A stretch of DNA of 64,000 nt from Tabrizicola sp. GTDB taxonomy: Bacteria; Pseudomonadota; Alphaproteobacteria; Rhodobacterales; Rhodobacteraceae. This document shows positions 33,635 through 42,094 of this stretch, piece by piece; the stretch's first letter is position 1; each line of letters starts with the position of its first letter. A model generated the notes under the pieces. The model was not told the DNA's origin, ran no database searches, and was given only the letters and a program-made list of their open reading frames with translations. The stretch lies in assembly GCF_030694085.1 (NCBI RefSeq), contig NZ_JAUXZE010000082.1:62001-126000 (forward strand). Reading direction: 5' to 3'. The translations under genes and the position numbers were made by a program.

Positions 33635-34372
33635 ATGATGCGACTGCAAGGCAAGACCATCCTGATCACGGCCGCCGGCCAGGGCATCGGCCGCGCCAGC
33701 GCGCTGGCCTGCGCCAAGGAAGGTGCCACCGTGATCGCCACCGACCGCGACGCAGGGTTGCTTTCCGGCCTGGATATGGAAACCCACCCCCTAGACGTCA
33801 CCGACGTCGCCGCGATCGTCGCCCTCCGCGACCGCCTCCCGCCACTTGACGGCCTGTTCAACTGTGCAGGCTTCGTCGCGAACGGCACCATCCTTGATGT
33901 CACCGAGCGGGACTGGGACTTTTCCTTCGACCTGAACGTGAAGTCGATGTTCCACACCTGCCGCACATTCATCCCCGGCATGCTGGAGCGGGCGACCAAG
34001 ACCGGCACAGCCTCGGTCCTGAACATGGCCTCCATGGCCTCGTCGATCAAAGGCTTTCCGAACCGTACCGCATACGGGGCGACAAAGGCCGCCGTCATCG
34101 GCCTGACCAAGGCCATCGCAGCGGATTTCGTGAAAACCGGCCTGCGCTGCAACGCCCTCTGCCCCGGCACCGTCGACACGCCCAGCTTGCGAGGCCGCAT
34201 CGCAGCCGCAACTGATCCGGTCCAGGCCGAGAAGGACTTCATCTCCCGACAGCCGATGGGGCGCCTTGCCACCACCGACGACATCACCCCGATGGTCGTC
34301 TTCCTCCTCTCCGACGAAAGTCGCTTCGTTTCTGGCCAGGCCTGCCTGGTCGACGGCGGCGTCACGATCTAA
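33635..34372 (+). CDS. SDR oxidoreductase, probable 2-keto-3-deoxy-L-fuconate (or related) dehydrogenase
   Basis: NAD(P)-dependent short-chain dehydrogenase of 245 residues. It has TAAGQGIGRASALACAKEGATVIATDRD (cofactor loop; the Asp after the second strand favours NAD+), NCAG, the catalytic Ser in NMASMASS and YGATK (Tyr/Lys). It resembles the 2-keto-3-deoxy-L-fuconate 4-dehydrogenase / DHRS6-like group. The downstream FAH-family hydrolase and second SDR fit the non-phosphorylative L-fucose route. The start may be 33635 or 33638 (ATGATG) behind GGGGGGAG. Confidence 0.82.
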   Translation: MMRLQGKTILITAAGQGIGRASALACAKEGATVIATDRDAGLLSGLDMETHPLDVTDVAAIVALRDRLPPLDGLFNCAGFVANGTILDVTERDWDFSFDLNVKSMFHTCRTFIPGMLERATKTGTASVLNMASMASSIKGFPNRTAYGATKAAVIGLTKAIAADFVKTGLRCNALCPGTVDTPSLRGRIAAATDPVQAEKDFISRQPMGRLATTDDITPMVVFLLSDESRFVSGQACLVDGGVTI

Positions 34373-34387
34373 GCAAAGGACCTCCCG

Positions 34388-35242
34388 ATGAAACTCCTCC
34401 GCTACGGGCCGAAGGGCGCCGAGAAGCCTGGCCTCCTTGATGCAGACGGCCAGGTCCGCGACCTTTCCGCCCATATCCCTGACATCGGCGGCGCTGCCTT
34501 GTCGCCCGACAGCCTGAAACGCCTTGCCGCGCTCGACCCGGCCTCGCTCCCCCTCGTCGCCGGCACCCCGCAAAAAGACCTCCGTCTCGGCGCGTGCGTC
34601 GGTGGCACACGCAAATTCATCTGCATCGGCCTCAACTACGCCGACCACGCCGCCGAAACCGGCGCTGCGATCCCGAAAGAGCCTGTCGTCTTCAACAAAT
34701 GGATCACCGCCATGTGCGGCCCCGACGACGACGTCGAAATCCCCCGTGGCTCGGTCAAGACCGACTGGGAGGTTGAACTCGGCGTCGTCATCGGCACCGG
34801 CGGCAAGTACATCGATGAGGCCAATGCCCTGGACCATGTCGCCGGGTACTGCGTCATCAACGACGTCTCGGAGCGCGAATACCAGAACGAACGCGGCGGC
34901 ACCTGGGACAAGGGCAAGGGCTGCGACACCTTCGGCCCCACCGGCCCATGGCTTGTGACTAAGGACGAGGCCGGCGACATCGGCAACCTGAAGATGTGGC
35001 TCGACGTCGACGGCCACCGCTACCAGAACGGCTCCACCGCCACTATGATCTTTGGCGTCGCCCACATCGTCTCGTACCTGTCGCACTTCATGTCGCTGGA
35101 GCCGGGCGACGTGATCTCCACCGGCACTCCGCCCGGGGTCGGCCTTGGCCAGAAGCCCCCGGTTTATCTTAAGGGCGGCGAAGTGGTGCGCCTGGGGATC
35201 GAAAACCTGGGCGAGCAGACGCAGCGCGTCGTGAAGACCTGA
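34388..35242 (+). CDS. fumarylacetoacetate hydrolase family protein, probable 2,4-diketo-3-deoxy-L-fuconate hydrolase
   Basis: A 284-residue FAH-fold enzyme. The metal/substrate core FICIGLNYADHAAETGAAIPKEPVVFNKW, WEVELGVVIGTGGKYI and the C-terminal GDVISTGTPPGVGLGQKPP are typical of the diketo-deoxy-aldonate hydrolase/ureidoglycolate lyase-like subgroup. With the flanking SDR genes it would cleave a 2,4-diketo-3-deoxy acid to pyruvate and L-lactate; this assignment is from family plus context. AGGACCTCCCG precedes the ATG. Confidence 0.85.
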   Translation: MKLLRYGPKGAEKPGLLDADGQVRDLSAHIPDIGGAALSPDSLKRLAALDPASLPLVAGTPQKDLRLGACVGGTRKFICIGLNYADHAAETGAAIPKEPVVFNKWITAMCGPDDDVEIPRGSVKTDWEVELGVVIGTGGKYIDEANALDHVAGYCVINDVSEREYQNERGGTWDKGKGCDTFGPTGPWLVTKDEAGDIGNLKMWLDVDGHRYQNGSTATMIFGVAHIVSYLSHFMSLEPGDVISTGTPPGVGLGQKPPVYLKGGEVVRLGIENLGEQTQRVVKT

Positions 35243-35243
35243 C

Positions 35244-36011
35244 ATGGACCTGCGGCTCACGGACAAGGTCGTCATTGTTACCGGCGGGGGCTCCGGCATC
35301 GGCGCTGCCGTCAGCGAAGTCTTGGCCGAAGAAGGCGCGATCCCCGTGATCCTGACCCGCCGCGCGCCCGATGCTGCGTGGTTGGCCGGGGTCGCACGGG
35401 CGGATGTGGTCCTCGCCGACCTCTCGGATGACGACCAATGCCGCCGCGCCGTCGCCGAGATCCGTTCCAGACACGGGAAGATCGACGGTCTCGTGAACAA
35501 CGCTGGGGCCAACGATTCCGTCGGCATCGAGGCGGGACCGAAAGCCTTCCGACAAAGCCTCGACCGCAACCTCGTCCACTATTACACCCTCGTCCACCTC
35601 CTTGCCGAGGACCTCCGCGCCACGAAGGGCGCAATCGTCAACGTCGCCTCCAAGACCGCGCTGACCGGGCAGGGCGGCACGTCGGCCTATGTCGCCGCCA
35701 AAGCCGCCCAGCTGGGGCTGACCCGCGAATGGGCCGCCGATTTCCTCAAGGACGGCATCCGTGTCAACGCCGTGATCCCGGCCGAAGTGATGACGCCGCT
35801 CTACGCCAACTGGCTGAAAACCTTCGACAACCCTGAAGAGCGCCTGGCCGGGATCACCCGCCGCATCCCGCTTGGCCACCGCATGACCACCCCGCGCGAG
35901 ATCGCAGATACCGTCGTCTTCCTTCTGTCGTCGCGCAGCTCACACACCACCGGCCAATGGCTCTTCCCCGACGGCGGTTACACCCACCTTGACCGGGCCA
36001 TCGCGGACTAG
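35244..36011 (+). CDS. SDR oxidoreductase, probable L-fucose/aldose dehydrogenase
   Basis: Short-chain dehydrogenase of 255 residues: VTGGGSGIGAAVSEVLAEEG, NNAG, the catalytic Ser in NVASKTALTG and YVAAK, and the C-terminal TTGQWLFPDGGYTHLDRA. The wording resembles bacterial L-fucose (6-deoxy-L-galactose)/D-arabinose dehydrogenases, which start the same pathway as the two upstream genes. Its ATG follows the hydrolase stop directly. The stop TAG overlaps the queG stop within a shared CTAG. Confidence 0.8.
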   Translation: MDLRLTDKVVIVTGGGSGIGAAVSEVLAEEGAIPVILTRRAPDAAWLAGVARADVVLADLSDDDQCRRAVAEIRSRHGKIDGLVNNAGANDSVGIEAGPKAFRQSLDRNLVHYYTLVHLLAEDLRATKGAIVNVASKTALTGQGGTSAYVAAKAAQLGLTREWAADFLKDGIRVNAVIPAEVMTPLYANWLKTFDNPEERLAGITRRIPLGHRMTTPREIADTVVFLLSSRSSHTTGQWLFPDGGYTHLDRAIAD

Positions 36012-37033
36012 CCCAGCCGCGCAACCGCCCAGCGCGCGGCATCGGCCACCGTCGGATCAGGATCTCCTGTCAGACCCGCAGCAACAGGCCGCAACGCTGG
36101 AAGCCCAGAGTTTCCAATGGCATACAATACATTGCGCACGAACCTGTCGCGCCCGATCCTTTTTATCGGACTTCCGGCAAAGTGCGCACGGAACGCCGAA
36201 TCGTCCAATCTGGCCAGTTCTGCCAGCTCTGGCAGCGCGTGCTTCGGTTGATACCCCATCTCCCGGGCCGCGACCGCGAACTTGTTCCACGGGCAGACCG
36301 CAAGACAGTCATCGCAACCGTATATACGATTGCCTATACGCTCCCGCAGCTCCGTATCTACAGGACCCTTGTGCTCGATGGTGAGATACGAGATGCAGCG
36401 CCGCGCATCCAGCTGATAAGGCGCGGGAAACGCCTTCGTCGGGCAGATGTCCAGACAGGCGGTACAGGTGCCGCAATGGCTGACTTCCGGCGTATCCGGC
36501 TCCAGCTCCAGCGTCGTGAAGATCGCCCCCAGAAACACCCAGTTCCCCAGATCTCGCCCCAACAGGTTCGTGTGCTTCCCCTGCCACCCCAGCCCCGCCG
36601 CCTGTGCCAGCGGTTTCTCCATCACCGGGGCCGTGTCCACGAAGACCTTGATCTCGCATCCCGCGACATCAACCAGCCACCGCCCCAGCCGCTTCAGCCG
36701 CCGTTTCACCAGGTCATGATAGTCCTTCCCCTGCGCATAGACCGAGATCACCCCCCGGTCCCGCTGTCCCAAGCCCGCCATCGGATCACCGTCTGGCGTA
36801 TAGGCCTCGGCCAGCATGATCACCGACCGCGCCTCTGGCCACAGCGCCGCCGCATTGCCGCGCCATGCCTCCCGCTCGGCCATCCAGCCCATCTGCCCGT
36901 GCCGCCCCTCGGCAAGAAAGGCCCGCAGCCGCCCCGCCGCCTCTGGCACCGCATCTGGCCGGCAGACGCCCACCCTCACGAATCCCTCCTCCAGGGCCCG
37001 CGCCACCAGCTGTTCTTTCGTCAGCCCTTTCAT
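36008..37033 (-). CDS. queG: epoxyqueuosine reductase
   Basis: Cobalamin- and Fe-S-dependent enzyme making queuosine from epoxyqueuosine in tRNA. The 341 residues include two [4Fe-4S] motifs: CGTCTACLDICPTKAF (about 191) and CDDCLAVCPWNKF (about 238), with the catalytic Asp in KVFVDTAPVMEKPLAQAAGLGW. A C-terminal HEAT-like stretch follows. The ATG lies inside a copy of the intergenic repeat (AAAGATGAAAGG), so the repeat supplies the start codon. It holds both octamer forms (36320, 36354), writing Arg-Ile-Tyr and Val-Asp-Thr with rare codons. Confidence 0.95.
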   Translation of the reverse strand: MKGLTKEQLVARALEEGFVRVGVCRPDAVPEAAGRLRAFLAEGRHGQMGWMAEREAWRGNAAALWPEARSVIMLAEAYTPDGDPMAGLGQRDRGVISVYAQGKDYHDLVKRRLKRLGRWLVDVAGCEIKVFVDTAPVMEKPLAQAAGLGWQGKHTNLLGRDLGNWVFLGAIFTTLELEPDTPEVSHCGTCTACLDICPTKAFPAPYQLDARRCISYLTIEHKGPVDTELRERIGNRIYGCDDCLAVCPWNKFAVAAREMGYQPKHALPELAELARLDDSAFRAHFAGSPIKRIGRDRFVRNVLYAIGNSGLPALRPVAAGLTGDPDPTVADAARWAVARLG

Positions 37034-37054
37034 CTTTGCACAAGTATCCCGGGG
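37026..37054 (-). repeat. intergenic repeat, copy 2 (overlaps the queG start)
   Basis: On the minus strand it reads CCCCGGGATACTTGTGCAAA then GATGAAAGG, and is preceded by a GC hairpin GGGGCGCTGCCCC. The ATG of queG is the one inside GATGAAAGG. It differs from copy 1 by one base over 29. Confidence 0.8.
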
Positions 37055-37081
37055 TCCGGGGCAGCGCCCCGGGGGCAGGGA

Positions 37082-37759
37082 TCAGAAATCCAGGTCGGCA
37101 TAATGTGCCGAGGGCGGAAAGCCTGAGATCTGGTCAGCCAGCAAAGGCCGGAACGACGGCCGCGACTTGATCTTCGCGTACCAGTCCTTCAGCACCGCAT
37201 GCCGGTTCCAGTCGACGTCGCTGATGTAGTCCAGGCAGCTCAGATGCGCCGCCGCCGTGAAATCCGCCAGCGTCATCGCGTCCCCGGCCAGCCAGCGTCG
37301 CTGGTCCAGAAGCCAGGCCATGTAGTCCAGGTGATACTTGATCCGGGTCGAGCCCAGCTTGACGTTCTTCGAATCCGGGTAGCCCTGGCCGGTGACCTTC
37401 TTGTTCACCCGCTCGTACAGCAGCTTCGACGTCACCTCATTGTGGAACTTGTCGTCGAACCAGGCGCAGAGCCGCCGCACCTCGTAGCGCCCCTCGGCCC
37501 CCTTCGGCATAAGCGGCGGGTCCGGGGCAAGCTCCTCGATATACTCGCAGATTGCCTGGCTCTCGCTCATCACCCGGGTGCCCATCTTCAGGATCGGCAC
37601 CTTCCCCGCCGGGTTGCGGCGCAGGAAGTCGGGCGAGGGCTCCCAGTACCGTTCTTCGACCAGTTCCACCTCGATCCTCTTTTCCGCCAGGGTCAGGCGC
37701 ACCTTGCGGCAAAACGGGGAAAGGGGGACGTGGTAAAGTCGATTGCTGGGGCGGTTCAT
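37082..37759 (-). CDS. glutathione S-transferase family protein
   Basis: A 225-residue GST. The thioredoxin-like N-terminal domain carries LYHVPLSPFCRKVRLTLAEKRIEVELVEERYW, NPAGKVPIL (cis-Pro) and SESQAICEYIEE (GSH binding). An all-helical C-terminal domain follows, ending ADFTAAAHLSCLDYISDVDW. The substrate is unknown. The start at 37759 has GGAGG upstream at long spacing; extension to 37912 has no support. It is upstream of queG with the repeat between them. Confidence 0.9.
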   Translation of the reverse strand: MNRPSNRLYHVPLSPFCRKVRLTLAEKRIEVELVEERYWEPSPDFLRRNPAGKVPILKMGTRVMSESQAICEYIEELAPDPPLMPKGAEGRYEVRRLCAWFDDKFHNEVTSKLLYERVNKKVTGQGYPDSKNVKLGSTRIKYHLDYMAWLLDQRRWLAGDAMTLADFTAAAHLSCLDYISDVDWNRHAVLKDWYAKIKSRPSFRPLLADQISGFPPSAHYADLDF

Positions 37760-37829
37760 CGGGCGGCGGCCTCCGGTCTTCCCTCCCTCTTGCCGCGCCG
37801 GGGGCCGGATTTCAATCCCCGCGCCGGGA

Positions 37830-38582
37830 TCAATCCTCGAAACAGGCGGAACGACCGTCCGCTGCAATGGTCTCGGCGCCCGAGATGATCGCGCGGGTCC
37901 GGCTGCGGACAAAGCTGGACGGCTCGCTGGCGCTGCGACCTTGCGGATCGGGCAGCACCGCCGCCAACCGCGCCGCCTGCAGCGCCGTCAGGTCCTTCGC
38001 GTCGACCCCGAAATGATGCTGCGCCGCAGCCTGGACCCCAAAGACCCCCTCGTCGAATTCGGCCACGTTCAGATAGACCTCCAGGATCCGTTCCTTCGAC
38101 CAGACCAGCTCGACAACGGGGGTCAGCGCTGCCTCCATCGCCTTCCTGATCCAGCTGCGGCCGTGCCAGAGGAAGACGTTCTTCACCACCTGCTGACTGA
38201 TCGTGCTGGCGCCACGGTTGCTGCCTGCTTCGATGGCCGCGCGGATCGCGGCCATGTCGAAGCCCCAATGGTTGCAGAAGTTCGCGTCCTCCGCCGCCAC
38301 CGCCGACCGGCCCATCACCGGGGCGATCTCTTCATAGCTGACCCAATCCTTGTCGATCCCGCCCAGCCGCCAGATTTCACCCATCTGGTAGAAGTTGATC
38401 GGCGGCGGCACGAAGCTGAACAGCAATACCAGAAACGCATACAGCGCCGCCACTGCGCCCAGTCCGCGGACCAGCCATGTCAGCCCGACGCGCCAAAGCG
38501 GGCGACGGGGCGGCGGGACGGCCTTTGCCTTGCGCTTGCGCCGGGCCGGCGTCTCTGTCGTGTCGCTGGCTTTGTCGGTCAT
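37830..38582 (-). CDS. mtgA: monofunctional biosynthetic peptidoglycan transglycosylase
   Basis: GT51 enzyme of 250 residues polymerising lipid II glycan strands. It has an N-terminal basic segment then a TM helix (about 33-55). GT51 motifs: AVAAEDANFCNHWGFD (catalytic Glu), GASTISQQVVKNVFLW, RKAMEAALTPVVELVWSKERILEVYLNVAEFDEGVFG. It lacks a transpeptidase domain. No obvious ribosome site precedes the ATG. Clustered with a GST and a DUF1269 protein on the same strand. Confidence 0.95.
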   Translation of the reverse strand: MTDKASDTTETPARRKRKAKAVPPPRRPLWRVGLTWLVRGLGAVAALYAFLVLLFSFVPPPINFYQMGEIWRLGGIDKDWVSYEEIAPVMGRSAVAAEDANFCNHWGFDMAAIRAAIEAGSNRGASTISQQVVKNVFLWHGRSWIRKAMEAALTPVVELVWSKERILEVYLNVAEFDEGVFGVQAAAQHHFGVDAKDLTALQAARLAAVLPDPQGRSASEPSSFVRSRTRAIISGAETIAADGRSACFED

Positions 38583-38604
38583 TGCCGAACGGCAGGCCTG
38601 GGCA

Positions 38605-39123
38605 TCAGATCAGCCCGTCCGGTTGGTTCAGAACGGACGACGGGATCTGTGCCTGCAGGTCATGCAGCGCCTCTTCCGTCTCGGCAGTCAACCGGGCATG
38701 CAGGACCGTCGGGTGTCCCTTCAGCTCAGCCAGCCGCGCGCGCACCCGATCGACGCCCAGTAGCCGGACGTGGATGCCCAGTGCCGCACCACCCGTGGTC
38801 AGCGACCGCGAAACCTCATTCAGAAAGCCGGCGTCGAGGCCGGCGGCCAGCAACTGCTCGGCCAGACCTCGGCCCGAGCCGCTGGGCTTGCGATCATCCA
38901 GGAACAGCATCCCGATCAGCGCGGCCCAGCGCCCGCCCCCCAGGGGCTTGCCTGTCGCGAGGTCGATCGACTGGTTCAGCGACACCCGTCCAGCGGCGGT
39001 CCGGGTCACCACAACAATGTCCTCCGGCTCGACACCCGCCTCCTGCTGCAGGGACGCCAAGCCCTCGCCCGCCACGAAAGCTGCGGTCGGACTGGGATAT
39101 GCAGCTATGATCAGGTCGGACAC
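38605..39123 (-). CDS. DUF1269 domain-containing protein
   Basis: About 172 residues: VSDLIIAAYPSPTAAFVAGEGLASLQQEAGV, then GKPLGGGRWAALIGMLF, matching the DUF1269 layout (membrane-associated, function unknown). The GTG at 39123 is preferred because GGTGGAG lies six bases before it; a longer GTG start at 39135 sits on that ribosome site. It ends 22 bp before mtgA on the same strand. The 252 bp upstream (39124-39375) show no clear gene; a weak AT-rich TTTAATCTA element lies near 39155. Confidence 0.75.
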   Translation of the reverse strand: MSDLIIAAYPSPTAAFVAGEGLASLQQEAGVEPEDIVVVTRTAAGRVSLNQSIDLATGKPLGGGRWAALIGMLFLDDRKPSGSGRGLAEQLLAAGLDAGFLNEVSRSLTTGGAALGIHVRLLGVDRVRARLAELKGHPTVLHARLTAETEEALHDLQAQIPSSVLNQPDGLI

Positions 39124-39375
39124 GTAGGGCTCCACCGCCGGTTCAGTCTGCCCTTTAATCTAGGCGCGACAGCAAATGCGCAACAAGCGGAATCGCCCGG
39201 CGGCGTCAAGCCTGCCCCGGCCTGGCGAAGCACTGCCGTTTCTGCACCTGGACACTAGCACCAGGATGGACCTGGTTGGCTGCATGGCTGGTCTGCTCCT
39301 CGCGCGCTTGATACGACGAAAGCTGCCCAGTCCGACCTGGGAGACTGCCACACTTCTCATCAAGGGGCCTGTCCG

Positions 39376-39876
39376 ATGATCTCGCGCAGCTTCACCAAGG
39401 GCGATGCCCTGTCCGAAGCGGTCTATTCCGACTGCGAACGGTATCGCTACCTTCTGACCCGGGTCTGGGGGCCAGGTCCCAGGGCCTTGTTCCTGATGCT
39501 GAACCCTTCGACCGCCACCGAATTCCAGAACGACCCCACGGTCGAACGCTGCGAACGCCGCGCCCGCGCCCTGGGGTTCGGAGCATTCCGAGTGACCAAT
39601 ATCTTCGCCTACCGCGCGACCGATCCCAAGGTGATGCGGGCCGTAGCGGACCCGGTTGGGCCGGACAATGACGCCTCCATCCTGGGCAGCGTGGGCTGGG
39701 CCGACACAATCGTCTGTGCCTGGGGCAACCACGGCCTGCATCTTGACCGGGGCAATCAGGTCGCGCAGCTGCTGCGCGCAACCGGGGCAACGCTTCTGCA
39801 CCTGGGCCTGACCGGCCAGGGCCAGCCGCGCCACCCGCTTTACGTCGGCTACGACCAGCAGCCACAGCCCTGGTAG
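39376..39876 (+). CDS. DUF1643 domain-containing protein
   Basis: A 166-residue protein of the DUF1643 family. It has RYLLTRVWG, the hallmark FLMLNPSTATEFQNDPTVERCERRA, GFGAFRVTNIFAYRATDPKVM and the C-terminal GQPRHPLYV. Function unknown. AAGGGG lies ten bases upstream of the ATG. It is convergent with the RTX gene. Confidence 0.88.
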   Translation: MISRSFTKGDALSEAVYSDCERYRYLLTRVWGPGPRALFLMLNPSTATEFQNDPTVERCERRARALGFGAFRVTNIFAYRATDPKVMRAVADPVGPDNDASILGSVGWADTIVCAWGNHGLHLDRGNQVAQLLRATGATLLHLGLTGQGQPRHPLYVGYDQQPQPW

Positions 39877-39881
39877 ACCGT

Positions 39882-40886
39882 TCAGCCCGGAACCAGCCGG
39901 ATGTCCGACAGGTTGACCGGCGCGCCATTCACCACCGCAACCTTCGCCCCATCAAGCAGGATCGTCTGCCCGGTCCCGCCGGCGTTCTGCTCGATCGTCA
40001 GAACGGGATCGGGATGAATTTCCGCATCGTAGACCACCACCAGTTGATCCTGGCTGGGATCATAATCCATGATATTGGCGATCGAGCTTTCGGACATCCA
40101 TTCCTGCAGCACGAAGACGTCCTGGCCCTCACCGCCGGTTGCATAATCCCCAGCCCCGACGATCAGCGTGTCATTGCCTTCCTGACCGTTCAGAAAGTCG
40201 CTTTCCTGCGGACCATCCTCGACGCCCGAGATGACGTCGTTGCCAGCGCCGCCATCCATCTCGTCCGAGCCACTGCCGCCGATAAGTGTGTCGTTGCCAA
40301 GCCCGCCGACCAGCCAGTCTGCATCCTCATCGCCGGACAACCAGTCGTCGCCCTCGCCTCCGATCAGGGTGTCGGACCCGGCCCCACCGGACAGACTGTC
40401 ATTGTCTTCACATCCCGCAAGCAAATCCGCCCCGGCGCCGCCCAGCAGCGTGTCCGCGCCCGCGTCGCCATAAAGCGTATCGTTGCCATCGCCGCCGCTG
40501 ACGCTGTCATCGCCCGCGCCCGCCCAGACCATGTCGTTTCCGGCTCCCGCATCGATCCAGTCGTCACCCCCGCGCGCATTGATCTGATCGGCACCGTCAT
40601 TTCCCCAGATCTCGTCCGAGGACTGACTGCCGTCAAGCAGGTCGGCACCTTGCCCGCCCTTGACATACAGCGATTGCTCGGGCGCGTCGGGTAGATCGTC
40701 TGACGTAGGGATAGTGGGGTCACCAACCAGGTCATCCAGCAGGTTGCCTTCAGGCTGCGCCTCATCCTCGTCAGGATAGGGATCTTCCGCCTCTTGCTCA
40801 TCCGGTCGACCGGAGAACAACGCGTCGGCCGCAAGGCCGGCCATCAGCACACCAAACACACCAAGCAATGCGAACACCCCGGACAC
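39882..40886 (-). CDS. RTX-repeat calcium-binding protein with N-terminal membrane anchor
   Basis: About 334 residues. An N-terminal hydrophobic segment (SGVFALLGVFGVLMAGLAADALF) is followed by an acidic linker. About 14 RTX-like nonapeptides (GGxGxDxLx, for example GGAGADLLAG, GGEGDDWLSG, GGAGNDVISG) follow over roughly residues 75-230, and then a beta-rich C terminus. RTX arrays bind Ca2+ and fold outside the cell. The N terminus looks like a membrane anchor rather than a free type I substrate. The start is uncertain: the ORF opens at TTG 40955, with GTG 40886 or 40877 more plausible. No type I transporter is nearby. Confidence 0.8.
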   Translation of the reverse strand: MSGVFALLGVFGVLMAGLAADALFSGRPDEQEAEDPYPDEDEAQPEGNLLDDLVGDPTIPTSDDLPDAPEQSLYVKGGQGADLLDGSQSSDEIWGNDGADQINARGGDDWIDAGAGNDMVWAGAGDDSVSGGDGNDTLYGDAGADTLLGGAGADLLAGCEDNDSLSGGAGSDTLIGGEGDDWLSGDEDADWLVGGLGNDTLIGGSGSDEMDGGAGNDVISGVEDGPQESDFLNGQEGNDTLIVGAGDYATGGEGQDVFVLQEWMSESSIANIMDYDPSQDQLVVVYDAEIHPDPVLTIEQNAGGTGQTILLDGAKVAVVNGAPVNLSDIRLVPG

Positions 40887-41165
40887 CCCTACTGCACAAG
40901 CCGACCCCTGTCGGGCTGGAGGAAGATCTGCGTTAACTATCTGGTAACGCAACAAAACTTTCCAAGGGATACCACGTTTTGCACCCAGTCCAAAGCGCGG
41001 CTGCGACTCTAGGTTAAGGACTTCCTGCTCTCGGCTCGCGCGAATCCGCTTTTCTTGCCGCCGGTTTCCGCCTATACGCCCGCATCCACCCGCAAGGTGG
41101 ACCCTCCAAGGGCCCTGCTGGACGACATCCCGGCTTGCGCCATCACCTTAGCCAAGGAGACCCCG

Positions 41166-41435
41166 ATGTCGATCACCGTCGAAGAAAAAGCCCGCCTGAT
41201 CAAGGACTACGCGACCAAGGAACACGACACCGGCTCGCCGGAAGTTCAGGTTGCGATCCTGTCGTCGCGCATCGCCACCCTGACCGAGCACTTCAAGGGT
41301 CACAAGAAGGACAACCACTCGCGTCGTGGTCTTCTGATGATGGTTGCCAAGCGCCGCAAGCTCTTGGACTACCTCAAGAAGACGGACGAAGCGCGGTATA
41401 CCTCGCTGATCGCCCGCCTCGGCCTGCGCCGCTAA
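41166..41435 (+). CDS. rpsO: 30S ribosomal protein S15
   Basis: An 89-residue S15 that binds 16S rRNA in the central domain. It has MSITVEEKARLIKDYATKEHDTGSPEVQVAILSSRI and HKKDNHSRRGLLMMVAKRRKLLDYL, full length. AAGGAGA sits seven bases upstream. The 279-bp upstream gap may hold its promoter and autoregulatory leader (GGTGGACCC.. / ..GCTGGAC pairing at about 41096-41128), which I cannot resolve. A strong terminator follows. Confidence 0.98.
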   Translation: MSITVEEKARLIKDYATKEHDTGSPEVQVAILSSRIATLTEHFKGHKKDNHSRRGLLMMVAKRRKLLDYLKKTDEARYTSLIARLGLRR

Positions 41436-41454
41436 TCCCGGCACCAGCTTACGG

Positions 41455-41487
41455 AACGCCCGTGCCCGAAAGGCGCGGGCGTTTTGC
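41455..41487 (+). terminator. intrinsic terminator after rpsO
   Basis: AACGCCCGTGCC, loop CGAAA, GGCGCGGGCGTT then TT: 11 of 12 pairs with one internal mismatch, 20 bp downstream of the rpsO stop. Confidence 0.85.
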
Positions 41488-41536
41488 GTTGCTCTTGGGC
41501 CTTCGTCCCACCATATAGACCCAAACGGAGCGCATC

Positions 41537-42094
41537 ATGGCAGACGACAAGTTCCCAGGCTGGCACGGCACCACGATCCTCGCGGTCCGTCGCGGTGGTG
41601 AGGTGGTGGTCGCGGGCGACGGCCAGGTCTCGCTTGGCCAGACCGTGATCAAGGGCACCGCCCGCAAGGTCCGCCGCCTGTCGCCAGGCGGTCACGATGT
41701 TGTCTGCGGCTTTGCCGGATCGACGGCTGACGCCTTCACCCTGCTGGAACGGCTGGAGAAAAAGCTGGAATCCGCCCCGGGTCAGCTTGCCCGGGCCTGC
41801 GTCGACCTGGCGAAGGACTGGCGGATGGACAAGTATCTGCGCAACCTGGAAGCCATGCTGATCGTCACCGATGGCTCTGAACTTTTCGTCATCACTGGCG
41901 CCGGAGACGTGCTGGAACCAGAACATGACGTGGCCGCGATCGGATCGGGCGGAAACTTCGCCCTTGCCGCGGCACGGGGCCTGATGGCGACCGACCTTTC
42001 TGCGGAAGACATCGCGCGCAAGGCGATGGCGATTGCCGCCGACATCTGCGTCTACACGAACGGCAACCTCACGGTCGAGCGGATCAAGGGCTGA
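41537..42094 (+). CDS. hslV: ATP-dependent protease proteolytic subunit HslV
   Basis: Threonine protease of 185 residues forming the core of HslUV. HGTTILAVRRGGEVVVAGDGQVSLG holds the catalytic Thr (residue 12-13, exposed after propeptide removal); KVRRL, GFAGSTADAFTLLERLE and AIGSGGNFALAAARGL are conserved. Unlike the usual hslVU operon, hslU is 2.8 kb downstream, separated by three genes. The 3' end overlaps the convergent glycosyltransferase by 11 bp. Confidence 0.97.
   Translation: MADDKFPGWHGTTILAVRRGGEVVVAGDGQVSLGQTVIKGTARKVRRLSPGGHDVVCGFAGSTADAFTLLERLEKKLESAPGQLARACVDLAKDWRMDKYLRNLEAMLIVTDGSELFVITGAGDVLEPEHDVAAIGSGGNFALAAARGLMATDLSAEDIARKAMAIAADICVYTNGNLTVERIKG

Noticed and set aside
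39265..39379. Short + strand ORF ending with an ATGA overlap at the DUF1643 start
   Set aside because: The overlap is suggestive, but there is no good ribosome site and the composition looks like random translation.
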